Source: CAYOOT01 sp964405665
GTDB lineage: Bacteria > Bdellovibrionota_C > UBA2361 > SZUA-149 > CAZDWZ01
Direction: 5' to 3'
Length of the DNA stretch: 18,994 nucleotides
Assembly (NCBI GenBank): GCA_964405665.1
Contig: CAYOOT010000055.1
Span: 1 to 18,994, forward strand
A program made the position numbers and the translations under genes. Under the pieces are notes generated by a model that was given only the letters and a program-made list of their open reading frames with translations, made no database searches and was not told the DNA's origin. This document shows positions 14,801 through 18,962 of the stretch, in pieces (the stretch's first letter is position 1; each line of letters starts with the position of its first letter).

Positions 14801-16085
14801 GATCATTTACAGAATCAGCAACATCAATGGAAGTTCTTAACCACTGTGATTGTGCGAGATACTTTTGTAATTTTGCAAATTTAATTGGATCTTTTTGGGC
14901 AAGTTCAAGAAGTTGATTTGTAATCTTAGGAACCGATCTTCCGAATCTTAGGCGAACATAGCTGTTTCCTAAAAGTGCCACACCTCCGATAAACATTCCG
15001 GAGCTTGCCGTGTTCTCCAAAGTTTTTTCCAGGAAAGTGATTAAACTGGGACCTTCTTCACTTTGCAATTCTTGACTTAGCGCCGAAGCTGATCCAAAAG
15101 CGGTACTGGTTGCGGCGAAGCGGCCAAGGTTTGCGGTGTTTCCGGTCAGTGCTGCTCCCAAACAAAATTCAGCAACATGAAAACTGGCTAAGGCCAGGCG
15201 AAAGGAAACATCATTTTTTTGTTTATATTCTAATTCTGCTGCACTTAATCCATACAAGCTCATTATGGATTGATCATAGCCCATTCGCGCTGCGCCAAGA
15301 GCTGGATCAAATATGGCACTTGTTAAATGCCCCAGCGCGTTATTAGCCACTCCCGCCTGCCACAAATTCATTCTGGCAAGTCGAGCATCATCTCCATAAA
15401 TAGAACCCCAGAGACCACCGTAGAACTTCATGTTATTTCTCAGATGTGCCGCTCCAGCATCTCTTGCTGCAGCAAAGGCATTTTCTCCTTTTAGTGCTGC
15501 AGTAATTAAAGCTTCTCCTTGCTTCCAATTTCCCAGAACCAGGTTGTCTACAGATTCTACAAAGTGTCCAAGAGACACACCTGCTTGTCTGATTAAGCCG
15601 TAAAAAGTTTTATTCTCAGCCTTACTTGCTTTTTCGAATTCTTCTTTTCTTTGTTCATGATATTTGCCCCAGGCGAGTATTCCTTCTAGGTGAATGCTTT
15701 GCAGTTCCTGTTCAATTTTTTCAATTTGAGAGCTATGACCTAATTTTTCGGCTTTGCTTTTAAATTGCGTAAATGTTTGATCATACTTGGAAATAGTTGA
15801 ATTTAATTTAATCTGTAGTTCTTTGATTTCATAATTTCTTGCCGGGATACTATAAAATCCCCAAAGAAATCTTTGTTTCAATAATTCTTTTACTTCAGGC
15901 TGCAGATCTTTTGGTACTTGATCTATAATATTTTTTATTTGTGCCAGATGCGTTGCAGGCATCTTAAGTTCAAGGTCGGTGGTAAGCATTCCGGTAGTTG
16001 TTGTTTTTCCAACAACAGTAGCAGGAGGAAGTCCTTTGGCTGCCGTTACTTCGTTACCACTATGTCCTGCCCCTTTATTAGCCAA
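2883..16085 (-). CDS. giant 4400-residue protein with two HExxH domains and three GHKL ATPase-like modules
   Basis: This uninterrupted 4400-codon gene encodes a mosaic protein of unknown function. Order seen by eye: helical N-terminal region with weakly hydrophobic stretches (for example near 364-380 and 457-472); Pro-rich linker (522-544); HExxH domain 1 (HERFH 915-919); three helical repeats (about 1110-1370); three homologous modules carrying GHKL-type domains (about 1590-2010, 2099-2520, 2966-3400), with a TPR/PPR-like helical stretch between modules 2 and 3; a His-containing beta-rich segment (3490-3600); a Ser/Thr/Asn-rich linker (about 3906-3948); HExxH domain 2 (HEATH 4039-4043); a helical C-terminus. 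There is no signal peptide, so a cytoplasmic location is the default. Start: TTG at 16085-16083, the only usable codon after an in-frame stop, with AAGAGG just upstream; ATG codon 33 is the next choice. The stop TAA at 2885-2883 may not be the biological end. An in-frame palindromic repeat lies at 14242-14303. The ORF is certain, domain calls moderate, function unknown. Confidence 0.9.
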   Translation of the reverse strand: MANKGAGHSGNEVTAAKGLPPATVVGKTTTTGMLTTDLELKMPATHLAQIKNIIDQVPKDLQPEVKELLKQRFLWGFYSIPARNYEIKELQIKLNSTISKYDQTFTQFKSKAEKLGHSSQIEKIEQELQSIHLEGILAWGKYHEQRKEEFEKASKAENKTFYGLIRQAGVSLGHFVESVDNLVLGNWKQGEALITAALKGENAFAAARDAGAAHLRNNMKFYGGLWGSIYGDDARLARMNLWQAGVANNALGHLTSAIFDPALGAARMGYDQSIMSLYGLSAAELEYKQKNDVSFRLALASFHVAEFCLGAALTGNTANLGRFAATSTAFGSASALSQELQSEEGPSLITFLEKTLENTASSGMFIGGVALLGNSYVRLRFGRSVPKITNQLLELAQKDPIKFAKLQKYLAQSQWLRTSIDVADSVNDLVESVSNTIGQILGLSGFEDLLKKKELRKLSGAILGVFISYVDAFDVEFALKTKSTAKTNDSSKEKDQEIAKFLEDLGKKLGIDLSDDADTRIPPKPKPTPTPGPRGPKDPRRPRPTSGNGVYFEVEPKNQQAKLPNTIKAEINQIAQLPIATNEIEKEKGTTENFRSADFSPLVVANSSGLKSALRSSIGVPPSTKLCAEILNFALTDKTFAVKDFEPLYQRAVTQAVNENSFSALQLIRSITQLASLENRIHKSYEQSPTTLPTLYEKLDLLDAQKNKILPARYLNTTRDGRVVNPDTISITDLYTLREVKTLIDKSQASIEDRVWAIALIAKISKQTISPQLTSFFGVDIVSYITTNAAVQSALRTQNKINPDILTRNLNDYNLSIRLKNQGETSIVSSQQLLEQKAIEHQLKLHQLNNPNMTAKELIAYEKNLRAIPFTGIGFYDSLNRHAYVLSSKALKTVFSNNHYSPRVLSLFQQVILRHERFHHLAQLQNFNNPQQSLIEEEILAWKKTVRDFAQFNIRVEFSESGFRLVESRGNIPEQIRRQTQQIIIADNTIIRTWVRNNYRKTELALMSTGDQSQNSDPIVINPIQAEESLDNFYSRVFQTLIELEKYESAIQFVQGAAISVMTADDLVSITLAAESKPYVTYVGALHCALFNLLSPLNDLLPHLDSSQLALPTFYAVLNSHNDIADLLIEEIEKQNPSLLSQVFYDLLAEGNDQCLAYANKLIAKFKASNLLELDPAAEVVSTINAVLDHESEGADRLIQEIENQNPGLIPRVFYALLRTGNKECLAYANILAAQYQESYLQKRIISILLQKALSMFFDNIPIEGIALENKAGLAQVKGIITYYDLNPETARLMHPIIFAVVNSHLDIADLLIKEIEKQNPNLISRTFYTLLKQGDEKCLKYAKKLADRYRKSYLKENFRRNALQAAIIMFFNNISRGSIPSEKIKNREILYKIKRIFNLDHQILSIQQIQIIQLDIYTGYLAEGDYPSADLILSFSPPETIQLKQAHADAVCLALRLGNIEVANQLYTDPHLEFPQGFDTHSGDYIFSCVVAYKQFLKDKKDSAAKEIYDDHRTEIDLVLAIEKKDLENSEKLIKEVSNPSFLNSASGKSLLQKVICDLALNGEGEKALRFFTIAKIRGFKVSDFANNDILELQAESGLEGALADGKGRDAYCLIQILNEIHGSESYLKEEIFLDEAKRGLVQANQNRNTDLGDFLIFHQVLSKIVCLQNPLSAGQTREVAKKVRRLISYYAVQEHGGPFDFLGNMQSLKTSLKLSFSRTANPLFKEAAQLIQKQLSFYHNNLSSPSNLFRILEAAFVNNLCTEEFIDELTEAYGKFLYATVELLNQIRPVVEKTPETIIGHITKVIPVRARSLAVLDQLVDIETGISAALGPNLSASCEEIDLAEFIRTQDWQTNQDDFTVKVGLDGKTIGILQENGETIYIVFDFDSDYQGGFLEKIRTNPPLLKRMVERIFSNAAKALRTERKETVIYARLYHPEGNRSQVKLKISNAGQIPAELLEIDEETGIQKIFLLQLNRSNFHHGVGLKFAYEVIQDLDATILATNDKVNNRAELEITFKSTFYEEILLANLARASSPEIIGKLCNPRSYSKHFLKSEQFRKASEDGYCLYLERGDGKKSKEVIKSLNSLDLDIRSFDQERVHQALKIGFLLALENGRGQDASILESILTRQFGLKEDKLLDEEIIGKAQKGREKLTSDLAVIDPFDLLYINIYARRAEASSSNPIRKDKIAELKERLILLTCILDHGGPFDLPKNLTSLNAILQYFYTRSELSAELKEESQKLFKWKWEGLKISSAYTLFEYYVDYLEKQNFITEETLITAIEQFSSWLSAIKERFNETKATLLTEELTSQYPNSKSYFTDLSSLYEFLPRLDFIIEALNPQSYNRTELIDLRQTLLDQEWQTKPGTFRGGPTAKILHTERGPNHVKLDCQKLEQRPQILIDTNLKLLISPIERELSNASIALEENNNLPPEKKNIELDAYETEDKEEIEILISNPGKIPADQLAINPESALPEIFTLNPNRRTRSHGIGGVMAAKIIHDLGGTISIENISDPVNGDENNSRVVVKIRLPKKRNSFLAFSNHLARNNTAAALDTRIRIQDENELRKCVDLLISRGMLSAVRKLLIVNPALILYTHTSCLIHQSFKFAKELEASYPEDISEEQIGRSITNAYSFLLENSQTEKARELENKYRFYPRFYRQAFRDLLKSLNVDQALALLKERKESFPSKLPEKGNFYTALHYCYRELLTVGRFAEANRLMEFPKTALSFKEQRIIQEEAIDFLITHDQIDEANSLLARFEIQEMILDSHHISDSAKKYVLHYARKRDSSTAINNLLYRRLSPEAQKEVCAEAYQLSIEQGNFKLAEEFALAADLTTDEEIKLNQRIVIGILTKKDDLEIARQILKRGYELNGGFLDSPKVKNTLENRLYKSLEEGNSYLFNELFAFAKENDFALSLEPNSQRSARHFNHASIAEALTKGIKAALVEKNPSVIASLVIIANNLKITLNQDLKNEFQKLILEILKNGNGQDADLLRTALANAFGDQVAIEFFKTPEIAQAALLGINICKKQSSFKLTSSSAVLNNKNLINQLILSKIIAIASSQEQQEEVDRKIKIYVCSSQLLNQPGPYSLFIISNTIGNIFSNLAKYYSQQVQDRINQFNKQILVLVSIHSFLLSKNSQIEREHFLAPISIELLEFAVNEYLELLNLILKSYEECSALISELEKEDKNLDKLQEIKENIYSIVSKIQFTIEMLRENWKGFEINPAWELTDLLKRDVDFNYKYDFVITENPQVNDKRLPLRVMRTFDNSLSPASLTPQYIINANPKILRGMIEIAVLTASVSIASSLAKQNQRPNTEQIILYIDLLPLEVGNAICIRVSNSGQLPQKLIKSLTPDSRKPKFLELDSARPDKSKGIFGPTLDLLAENLGGIVHVSNQESSSLNERAFPHVEVEFILPVADSDKNLRQHIPTKIEADKQTIIPEVKRGILQEQDGSYLFQALRLYSFWALNCLNNPDTPWLFHWDIQKGTGFKFARMQVGLYIKNESGQRYYFAFHFFDDQREAQKMHTHVVPLVVLPLHPEGEIGQFVYTMPWEIRDSGVVTSSGVTQALTGVPYAIEDHRGTAHAVQSPGGSHISFVIGHLIDDRELSQQEREPIVDLVVQRQLIARAQSALKKTLEAQLRESLASFKREQKNQPVIAETLDPTEDLYPLEQIRDKLDLYDFLQRFWIALKSRGGKVHPEECYLRSAQLVRALQPKANIISIGTINVLKLPFAKLLENQFQRDPHFDLAIKIINSLSAVNKKGLLETITFLTQILSFCDDNFFLTTDILPHLREDHPEIKNIQEVEQNYLEKIRASIPERHRPLIKQILSGADQHNVVRLIFMDQNSTTHDLIIDLNGESSRQHFPIMAENNEEELLRFGIIIGSAGITSDARTSVVEIDSRQIRGIFRGNQAPSDTSQISQDPLAASVLLNNNTSTNSLADDTSIQTIRNTRKTASLSALRQIFINRHIDNEGGWNVVSEERKREIHKKSSSVLAFFDPQEGVYYLPPVQDILASDVSINTLTERSQERVKRLILPILARHEATHKRQQLEGRLNHRIANEVEAWLEAAKQAKEYGIYLDFSGTILEFHEWQSAQGILKKIAERELDSRGVISSLLFLGNSERAAVSEPNITQIRNWVTNNYLPGDSSEFLEAKIDNVRRQRLEAAATRVSEGLSSLIENRAREMCQIFFRSDPNEIRNIIITFYIEKIACGYELHELPLARIRHYIKRRLGQGKIVSTDRFVSNDDRTQEEILANLHHDRSLGQTSTEYLQLLNKDLLLVVVKKMMEVFYYPEYQEIRKLHLKKGGEWTEFFQILNLIQQQLPYRLIDLIHFLLIEKGLAIADVAQILSIETKNKIEPFLKVTLKEIAAALEFYIVLTFKSPAWEEQVTIDSELSITRENI
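3696..4133 (-). other. HExxH metallopeptidase-like domain 2 of the giant protein
   Basis: Residues about 3985-4130. The core is RHEATH (His4039, Glu4040, His4043), followed 15 residues later by ANEVEAW, whose Glu4059 is a plausible third zinc ligand (gluzincin-like HExxH plus E pattern). It is preceded by FFDPQEGVYYLPP and followed by IRNWVTNNY. The same order of landmarks surrounds HERFH in domain 1, so the two domains are duplicates. Catalytic activity is inferred only from the motif. Confidence 0.6.
5286..5618 (-). other. His-containing beta-rich segment of the giant protein (cupin-like?)
   Basis: Residues about 3490-3600. Alternating hydrophobic strands carry a HTH triplet of His-Thr-His (3523-3525) and, about 50 residues on, EDHRGTAH (His3576, His3581). 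Paired His motifs on beta-strands at such a spacing are seen in cupin/jelly-roll metal sites, but the canonical cupin consensus is not met. This is a suggestion only. Confidence 0.25.
5886..7190 (-). other. GHKL module 3 of the giant protein (degenerate)
   Basis: Residues about 2966-3400. It carries GNGQDA (Gly2985), PGPYS (3083-3087) in place of GGPFD, then a GHKL-like fold with RVSNSGQLP (Asn3337) as G1 box and KGIFGPTL (Gly3371) as G2 box. The N-box position that is Asn in modules 1 and 2 is Thr here (Thr3295 by alignment MIEIAVLTAS against MVERIFSNAA). That Asn coordinates the metal in GHKL enzymes, so ATP hydrolysis is unlikely in this copy. Confidence 0.55.
8526..9791 (-). other. GHKL module 2 of the giant protein
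   Basis: Residues about 2099-2520. Landmarks are GRGQDA (Gly2118), DHGGPFDL (Gly2207), a 200-residue helical stretch, EWQT, the N-box-like IERELSNASIAL (Asn2418), G1-like ISNPGKIP (Asn2455) and G2-like SHGIGGVMAAKII (Gly2488, Gly2490), then DLGGTISI typical of the end of a HATPase_c fold. The adenine-binding Asp of the usual DxGxG box is replaced by Asn. Confidence 0.65.
10056..11318 (-). other. GHKL module 1 of the giant protein
   Basis: Residues about 1590-2010. Landmarks are GKGRDA (Gly1609), EHGGPFDF (Gly1698), a long helical stretch, DWQT, the N-box RMVERIFSNAAKAL (Asn1917), G1-like ISNAGQIP (Asn1951) and G2-like HHGVGLKFAYEV (Gly1984, Gly1986). Motif order and spacing match the HATPase_c (GHKL) family. 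No H-box or receiver is present, so it is not a complete histidine kinase. Confidence 0.65.
11976..12758 (-). repeat. three degenerate alpha-helical protein repeats in the giant gene
   Basis: Residues about 1110-1370 hold three copies of a unit of roughly 55 residues. Shared landmarks are LLIxEIEKQNPxL, then FYxLLxxGN, CLxYANKLA and a closing SYL. The QNP Asn is at residues 1136, 1206 and 1320, so copies 1 and 2 are 70 residues apart and copy 3 is 114 further on after an insertion. The helical pattern suggests a solenoid of TPR or similar type for protein binding. Confidence 0.7.
13056..13478 (-). other. HExxH metallopeptidase-like domain 1 of the giant protein
   Basis: Residues about 870-1010. 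The core is LRHERFHH (His915, Glu916, His919), and EEEILAW follows with Glu938 as a possible third ligand. Upstream is GFYDSLNRHAYVLSS and downstream is IRTWVRNNY; both have counterparts at the same places in domain 2. The duplicated context makes a chance HExxH match unlikely. Peptidase activity is inferred. Confidence 0.6.
14242..14303. repeat. 62-bp palindromic repeat element inside the giant gene
   Basis: Two perfect 25-bp arms (14242-14266 and 14279-14303) flank a 12-bp loop. Each arm itself contains a palindrome around GCGGACTTTAGTCCGC. The element is much more GC-rich than its surroundings. It is read through in frame as residues about 595-615 (RSADFSPL...SGLKSALRS), in a non-conserved stretch shortly after the Pro-rich linker. 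It has the look of a small dispersed palindromic (REP/MITE-like) element inserted in the gene. Confidence 0.8.
14454..14522 (-). other. proline-rich linker in the giant protein
   Basis: Residues 522-544 are almost only Pro, Lys, Arg, Thr and Gly (PPKPKPTPTPGPRGP and onward). This is a flexible hinge that divides the N-terminal helical region from the multi-domain remainder. Confidence 0.85.
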
Positions 16086-16089
16086 AAAA

Positions 16090-16095
16090 CCTCTT
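16090..16095 (-). promoter_or_regulatory. Shine-Dalgarno sequence deciding the TTG start of the giant gene
   Basis: The minus strand reads AAGAGG, then four T, then TTG. The spacing of 4 nt is short but usable. The frame has a TAA at 16112-16110 and no ATG, GTG or other TTG between it and this TTG, which supports TTG as the start. Confidence 0.5.
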
Positions 16096-16220
16096 AAAAA
16101 GTTTATTACTTAACCCATTGGTTCTATGTATTTTTTTGCTAATATGTTATGAGATTTTTGAGGGATAGCGTGCGGTAAATAATGAAAATCAATATTGATA
16201 AAATTGCTAGTTGTTACAAA

Positions 16221-16248
16221 TAGTTATATAGATAAAATTAATTATAAT
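16221..16248 (+). promoter_or_regulatory. candidate promoter of the liv operon
   Basis: A perfect -10 hexamer TATAAT lies at 16243-16248, about 43 bp before the livG ATG. The -35 is poor (TAGTTA at 16221-16226, 16-bp spacer). The -10 sits in the palindrome ATTATAAT (16241-16248), so the same bases also give TATAAT on the minus strand, towards the giant gene. Only the -10 is persuasive. Confidence 0.35.
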
Positions 16249-16291
16249 CGGGCGAAAAGCCAGTTTCTAAGTTTTTGGGTATTATTGTTTT

Positions 16292-17038
16292 ATGCTTCAA
16301 GTTGATAACTTATTTTTAAAAATTGCCGGTAGTGGAATCTTAAACGGAGTCAGTTTAGAAATTAAAAGCGGAGAAAAAGTAGGCTTAATCGGACCCAATG
16401 GCAGTGGCAAGACCACACTCTTTAATTGTATCAGTGGTTTTAATCAGGCGACCAGCGGGAAAATAATTTTTAATAATTCAGAAATTACAAATTTAGATTC
16501 GGCAAAAAGAGCGCACTTGGGTATTGGCCGGGTATTTCAGAATTTTGGAGTTTTTCGGGAAATGACTTTAGTGGAAAACATGCTTGTTGCCATCGAGAGC
16601 AAACAGCGTTTGAATTTGTATCCCTGGGGAAAGAAAAATAAAGCAAACAGAGAAAAAGCTTTTGAATATTTGCAATTGGTTAAGCTGGAAGAGAAGTCAG
16701 AACAAAAAGCCAGTTCTCTTTCCGGCGGGCAAATGCGATTGCTGGAAATAAGCAGATCACTTGCCTTTGGTTCAGAATTGCTTTTGCTGGATGAACCGAC
16801 AGCTGGAGTTTCTCCGAAAATGAAACATGAAATTGAAGCGATGCTTGTCAAGTTACGGGAATTAGGAAAGACCTTTATTATTATCGAACATGATATTAAT
16901 TTTATTCAGCGAATTTGCGAAAGAGTTTTGGTTTTAGATCAAGGAAAAGTTGTTTTAGATAATACTCCCGAAATGGTGCGATCCGATGAACGTTTGCAGG
17001 AAATTTATTTCGGCGCAAATAATGGGGTTGCCAAGTAA
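16292..17038 (+). CDS. livG: branched-chain amino-acid ABC transporter ATP-binding protein LivG
   Basis: This is the cytoplasmic ATPase subunit of a LIV-type (HAAT family) amino-acid importer, which pairs with LivH and LivM. The 248 residues show the full ABC set: Walker A GPNGSGKT (34-41), Q-loop Gln83, signature LSGGQ (143-147), Walker B LLLLDE (163-168), followed by the LivG/LivF-type PTAGVSP, and switch His200. The length and the FNCISGF and RVFQNFGVF sequences fit LivG rather than LivF. It is first in the operon; its TAA shares one base with the livH ATG (TAATG at 17036-17040), indicating translational coupling. No strong Shine-Dalgarno is seen before its ATG. The classical livKHMGF order is not kept: the ATPase comes first, and livF and the binding protein are not in the window. 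Confidence 0.93.
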   Translation: MLQVDNLFLKIAGSGILNGVSLEIKSGEKVGLIGPNGSGKTTLFNCISGFNQATSGKIIFNNSEITNLDSAKRAHLGIGRVFQNFGVFREMTLVENMLVAIESKQRLNLYPWGKKNKANREKAFEYLQLVKLEEKSEQKASSLSGGQMRLLEISRSLAFGSELLLLDEPTAGVSPKMKHEIEAMLVKLRELGKTFIIIEHDINFIQRICERVLVLDQGKVVLDNTPEMVRSDERLQEIYFGANNGVAK

Positions 17039-17928
17039 TGGAAATTTTACCGCAACTTTTAATCAACGCTTTAATTTCCGGTAGCATTTATGCGCTTGCC
17101 AGCTCCGGTATGTCCCTTTCCTTTGGCTTACTTAAGATTCTAAATTTTGCTCACGGCCATTTGATGATGCTAGGAGTTTATCTATTTTATTATTTCAATT
17201 CGGACTTGGCTCTGTCTATTCCCACTGCATCTTTAATTACATTCTTACTTTCTATTTTAGTGGCCGCATTTACTTTGGAAGTTTTCGTTCTGCCATTTTG
17301 TCGATTCAGTTTTATTCTTACATTGGTTTCCACTTTGGCTTTGTCTAATATTCTGGAATCAGGCGTATCCATGACTTTTGGGGTAAATGTAAAATCACTT
17401 GATGCCGGTCCGGCAATGCAGAGCATTGAATTCTGGGGAATTTTTATTACGCCAATTCAAATTATTATTATTGCCAGTTCGATTATCATACTGGGAATAA
17501 TTGCTTTGATTGTTCATAAGTCGATGTTGGGAAGAAGAATCAGAGCGTTGTCAGAAAATAGTTATGCCGCTGAGGCTTTGGGAGTGAGTAAAATAAATAC
17601 CAGCTATTTAGTTTATATTACAGCTGTGGTTTTGGCGGCATTTGCTGGAGTGCTTGTTGGTTACGAAACTAATATGCAACCGACAATGGGCACAGCCTAT
17701 ACTGTAAAAGCTTTTGCAGCGATGATTCTGGGAGGGTTGGGTAATTTTTGGGGTACGATAATTAGCAGTTATATTTTGGGATTGGTTGAAAACTTATCAA
17801 TTGGTTTAGATTTTGGCGGATATAGTATTCCTGCCGGATATAAGGATGCTTTTGCTTTTATGATTATTCTTTTGGTTTTACTTTTCAAGCCGGAAGGAAT
17901 TTTTTCTAAGAAACGGAGGAAGACGTAA
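17038..17928 (+). CDS. livH: branched-chain amino-acid ABC transporter permease LivH
   Basis: This is an inner-membrane permease subunit (BPD_transp_2 family) that forms the translocation pore with LivM. The 296 residues contain about eight membrane helices. Family marks are the N-terminal SGSIYALASSGMSLSFGLLKILNFAHG (about 14-40), the cytoplasmic EAA-like loop ENSYAAEALGVSK (173-185) that docks on the ATPase, and LGGLGNFWG (231-239) near the C-terminal helices. The sequence ends in the usual FKPEGIF motif. It overlaps livG by one base. The next gene, livM, starts 106 bp on because a repeat element lies between them, which is unusually far for this operon. Confidence 0.93.
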   Translation: MEILPQLLINALISGSIYALASSGMSLSFGLLKILNFAHGHLMMLGVYLFYYFNSDLALSIPTASLITFLLSILVAAFTLEVFVLPFCRFSFILTLVSTLALSNILESGVSMTFGVNVKSLDAGPAMQSIEFWGIFITPIQIIIIASSIIILGIIALIVHKSMLGRRIRALSENSYAAEALGVSKINTSYLVYITAVVLAAFAGVLVGYETNMQPTMGTAYTVKAFAAMILGGLGNFWGTIISSYILGLVENLSIGLDFGGYSIPAGYKDAFAFMIILLVLLFKPEGIFSKKRRKT

Positions 17929-17946
17929 GAGAATTTAGTTCATGGA

Positions 17947-18026
17947 TGTAGGGGCAGGGCTTGTCCCTGCCCGGAATTACAAAATGATAATGGCAAAGAC
18001 GGGCAGCCATAAAGGCTGCCCCTACA
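17947..18026. repeat. 80-bp inverted-repeat element between livH and livM
   Basis: The ends are perfect 11-bp inverted repeats (TGTAGGGGCAG at 17947-17957, CTGCCCCTACA at 18016-18026). Inside are two strong hairpins: GGGCAGGG/CCCTGCCC (17952-17972, loop CTTGT) and GGGCAGCC/GGCTGCCC (18001-18021, loop ATAAA). It is GC-rich against an AT-rich background. It looks like a non-autonomous palindromic (REP/MITE-like) repeat. A related inverted half-copy follows livM. Confidence 0.85.
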
Positions 18027-18034
18027 ATATTTTT

Positions 18035-18931
18035 ATGACAACATTAATTGAATTTTTAAAAAGTGATTATACAATTCACCTACTTATTCTCGTAGGCATT
18101 TATTTAATTTTAGCTCAAGGCTTTAACTTAACTTTTGGTCTAGGAAGATTACTTAACCTGGCACACATTGCCGTGTTTGCAGTGGGTGCTTATGCCACTG
18201 CACTTTTATCTACGGAATTAAGTCAGGGATTTTTTATTTGTATTGCCTCAAGCATTGCTTTAAGTGCTTTGTTTGCACTTTTAATCGGTGGAATTTCCTT
18301 GCATCTTTCTAATGACTACTTTGCCGTGGGAACTTTGGCTTTTAGTTCTGTGGTGTCTGCTTTGTTGGTAAATTGGAAAAGTTTAACGCACGGAGTTTTA
18401 GGGATTACCGGCATTCCGCGTCCGGAGTTGTTTGGAATAGATTTTAATCAAAACTATAATTTTCTGCTGTTGCTATTGGTAATTAATATTGTTGTTGCCG
18501 TTTTTTTATATTTAATTTTCAGAAGCGGTTTTGCTCGTTATGTCAGGGCTCAAGCAGAAGACGAATATGCCAGCATGTCTTTGGGAATAAATTTAAAGAA
18601 TATTAGAAATGACAGTTTTATTATTTCTTCTGCCTTAGCAGGCCTCGCCGGCGGTATGTTTTCCTACTATATGCAATATATCGATCCTTCGTCTTTTAGT
18701 TTGGCGGAAATGGTTTTTGTTTTAAGTATTGTGATTATCGGAAGACCGGGTTCTTTTTGGGGAGTAATGGCTTCTACGTTTTTCTTAGTTCTCTTGCCGG
18801 AACCGCTTAGACAACTGGATATTCCTCCAAGCATTCTGGGGCCGATGAGGCAGATGCTGCATTCGTTAATTTTATTTGCTGTTGTTTATTGGAATCGGGA
18901 GAGAATGTTTCCGAAGCAGAGGATGGTGTAG
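18035..18931 (+). CDS. livM: branched-chain amino-acid ABC transporter permease LivM
   Basis: This is the second inner-membrane permease subunit of the LIV importer, partner of LivH. From this start it has 298 residues and about eight to nine membrane helices. BPD_transp_2 marks are AQGFNLTFGLGRLLNLAH, the EAA-like loop DEYASMSLGINLKNIRN, ALAGLAGGMFSYY, and the C-terminal VIIGRPGSFWG. The frame is open from an ATG at 17942, but the first 31 residues of that longer version (VGAGLVPAR..., HKGCPYN) are simply the translated repeat element. The first family-like residues are MTTLIEFLKSDY, so I place the start at 18035. No Shine-Dalgarno precedes this ATG, because the repeat ends 8 bp before it. 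Confidence 0.9.
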   Translation: MTTLIEFLKSDYTIHLLILVGIYLILAQGFNLTFGLGRLLNLAHIAVFAVGAYATALLSTELSQGFFICIASSIALSALFALLIGGISLHLSNDYFAVGTLAFSSVVSALLVNWKSLTHGVLGITGIPRPELFGIDFNQNYNFLLLLLVINIVVAVFLYLIFRSGFARYVRAQAEDEYASMSLGINLKNIRNDSFIISSALAGLAGGMFSYYMQYIDPSSFSLAEMVFVLSIVIIGRPGSFWGVMASTFFLVLLPEPLRQLDIPPSILGPMRQMLHSLILFAVVYWNRERMFPKQRMV

Positions 18932-18939
18932 CGTTTTTT

Positions 18940-18962
18940 TGTAGGGGCACCCTTTATGGCTG
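18940..18962 (+). repeat. inverted partial copy of the liv repeat element after livM
   Basis: Bases 18940-18962 match the reverse complement of 18026-18004 (the right end of the element upstream of livM) at 22 of 23 positions. Beyond that the similarity fades, and the window ends 32 bp later. A T-tract (18934-18940) precedes it, 2 bp after the livM stop. Confidence 0.7.

Noticed and set aside
3041..15346. About ten + strand ORFs of 60-105 codons opposite the giant gene, the longest at 12969-13286
   Set aside because: All are antisense to a frame that carries conserved domain motifs; none shows a family motif or a convincing ribosome-binding site.
2883..16085. Homology to eukaryotic sacsin (about 4500 residues, three ATPase-like repeats)
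   Set aside because: The size and three-fold GHKL layout are an interesting analogy, but the motifs here are histidine-kinase-like and the HExxH and helical repeat parts do not correspond; I see no sequence evidence of homology.
17942..18034. 31-residue N-terminal extension of LivM
   Set aside because: It is the translated 80-bp repeat element; family similarity begins at the ATG at 18035.
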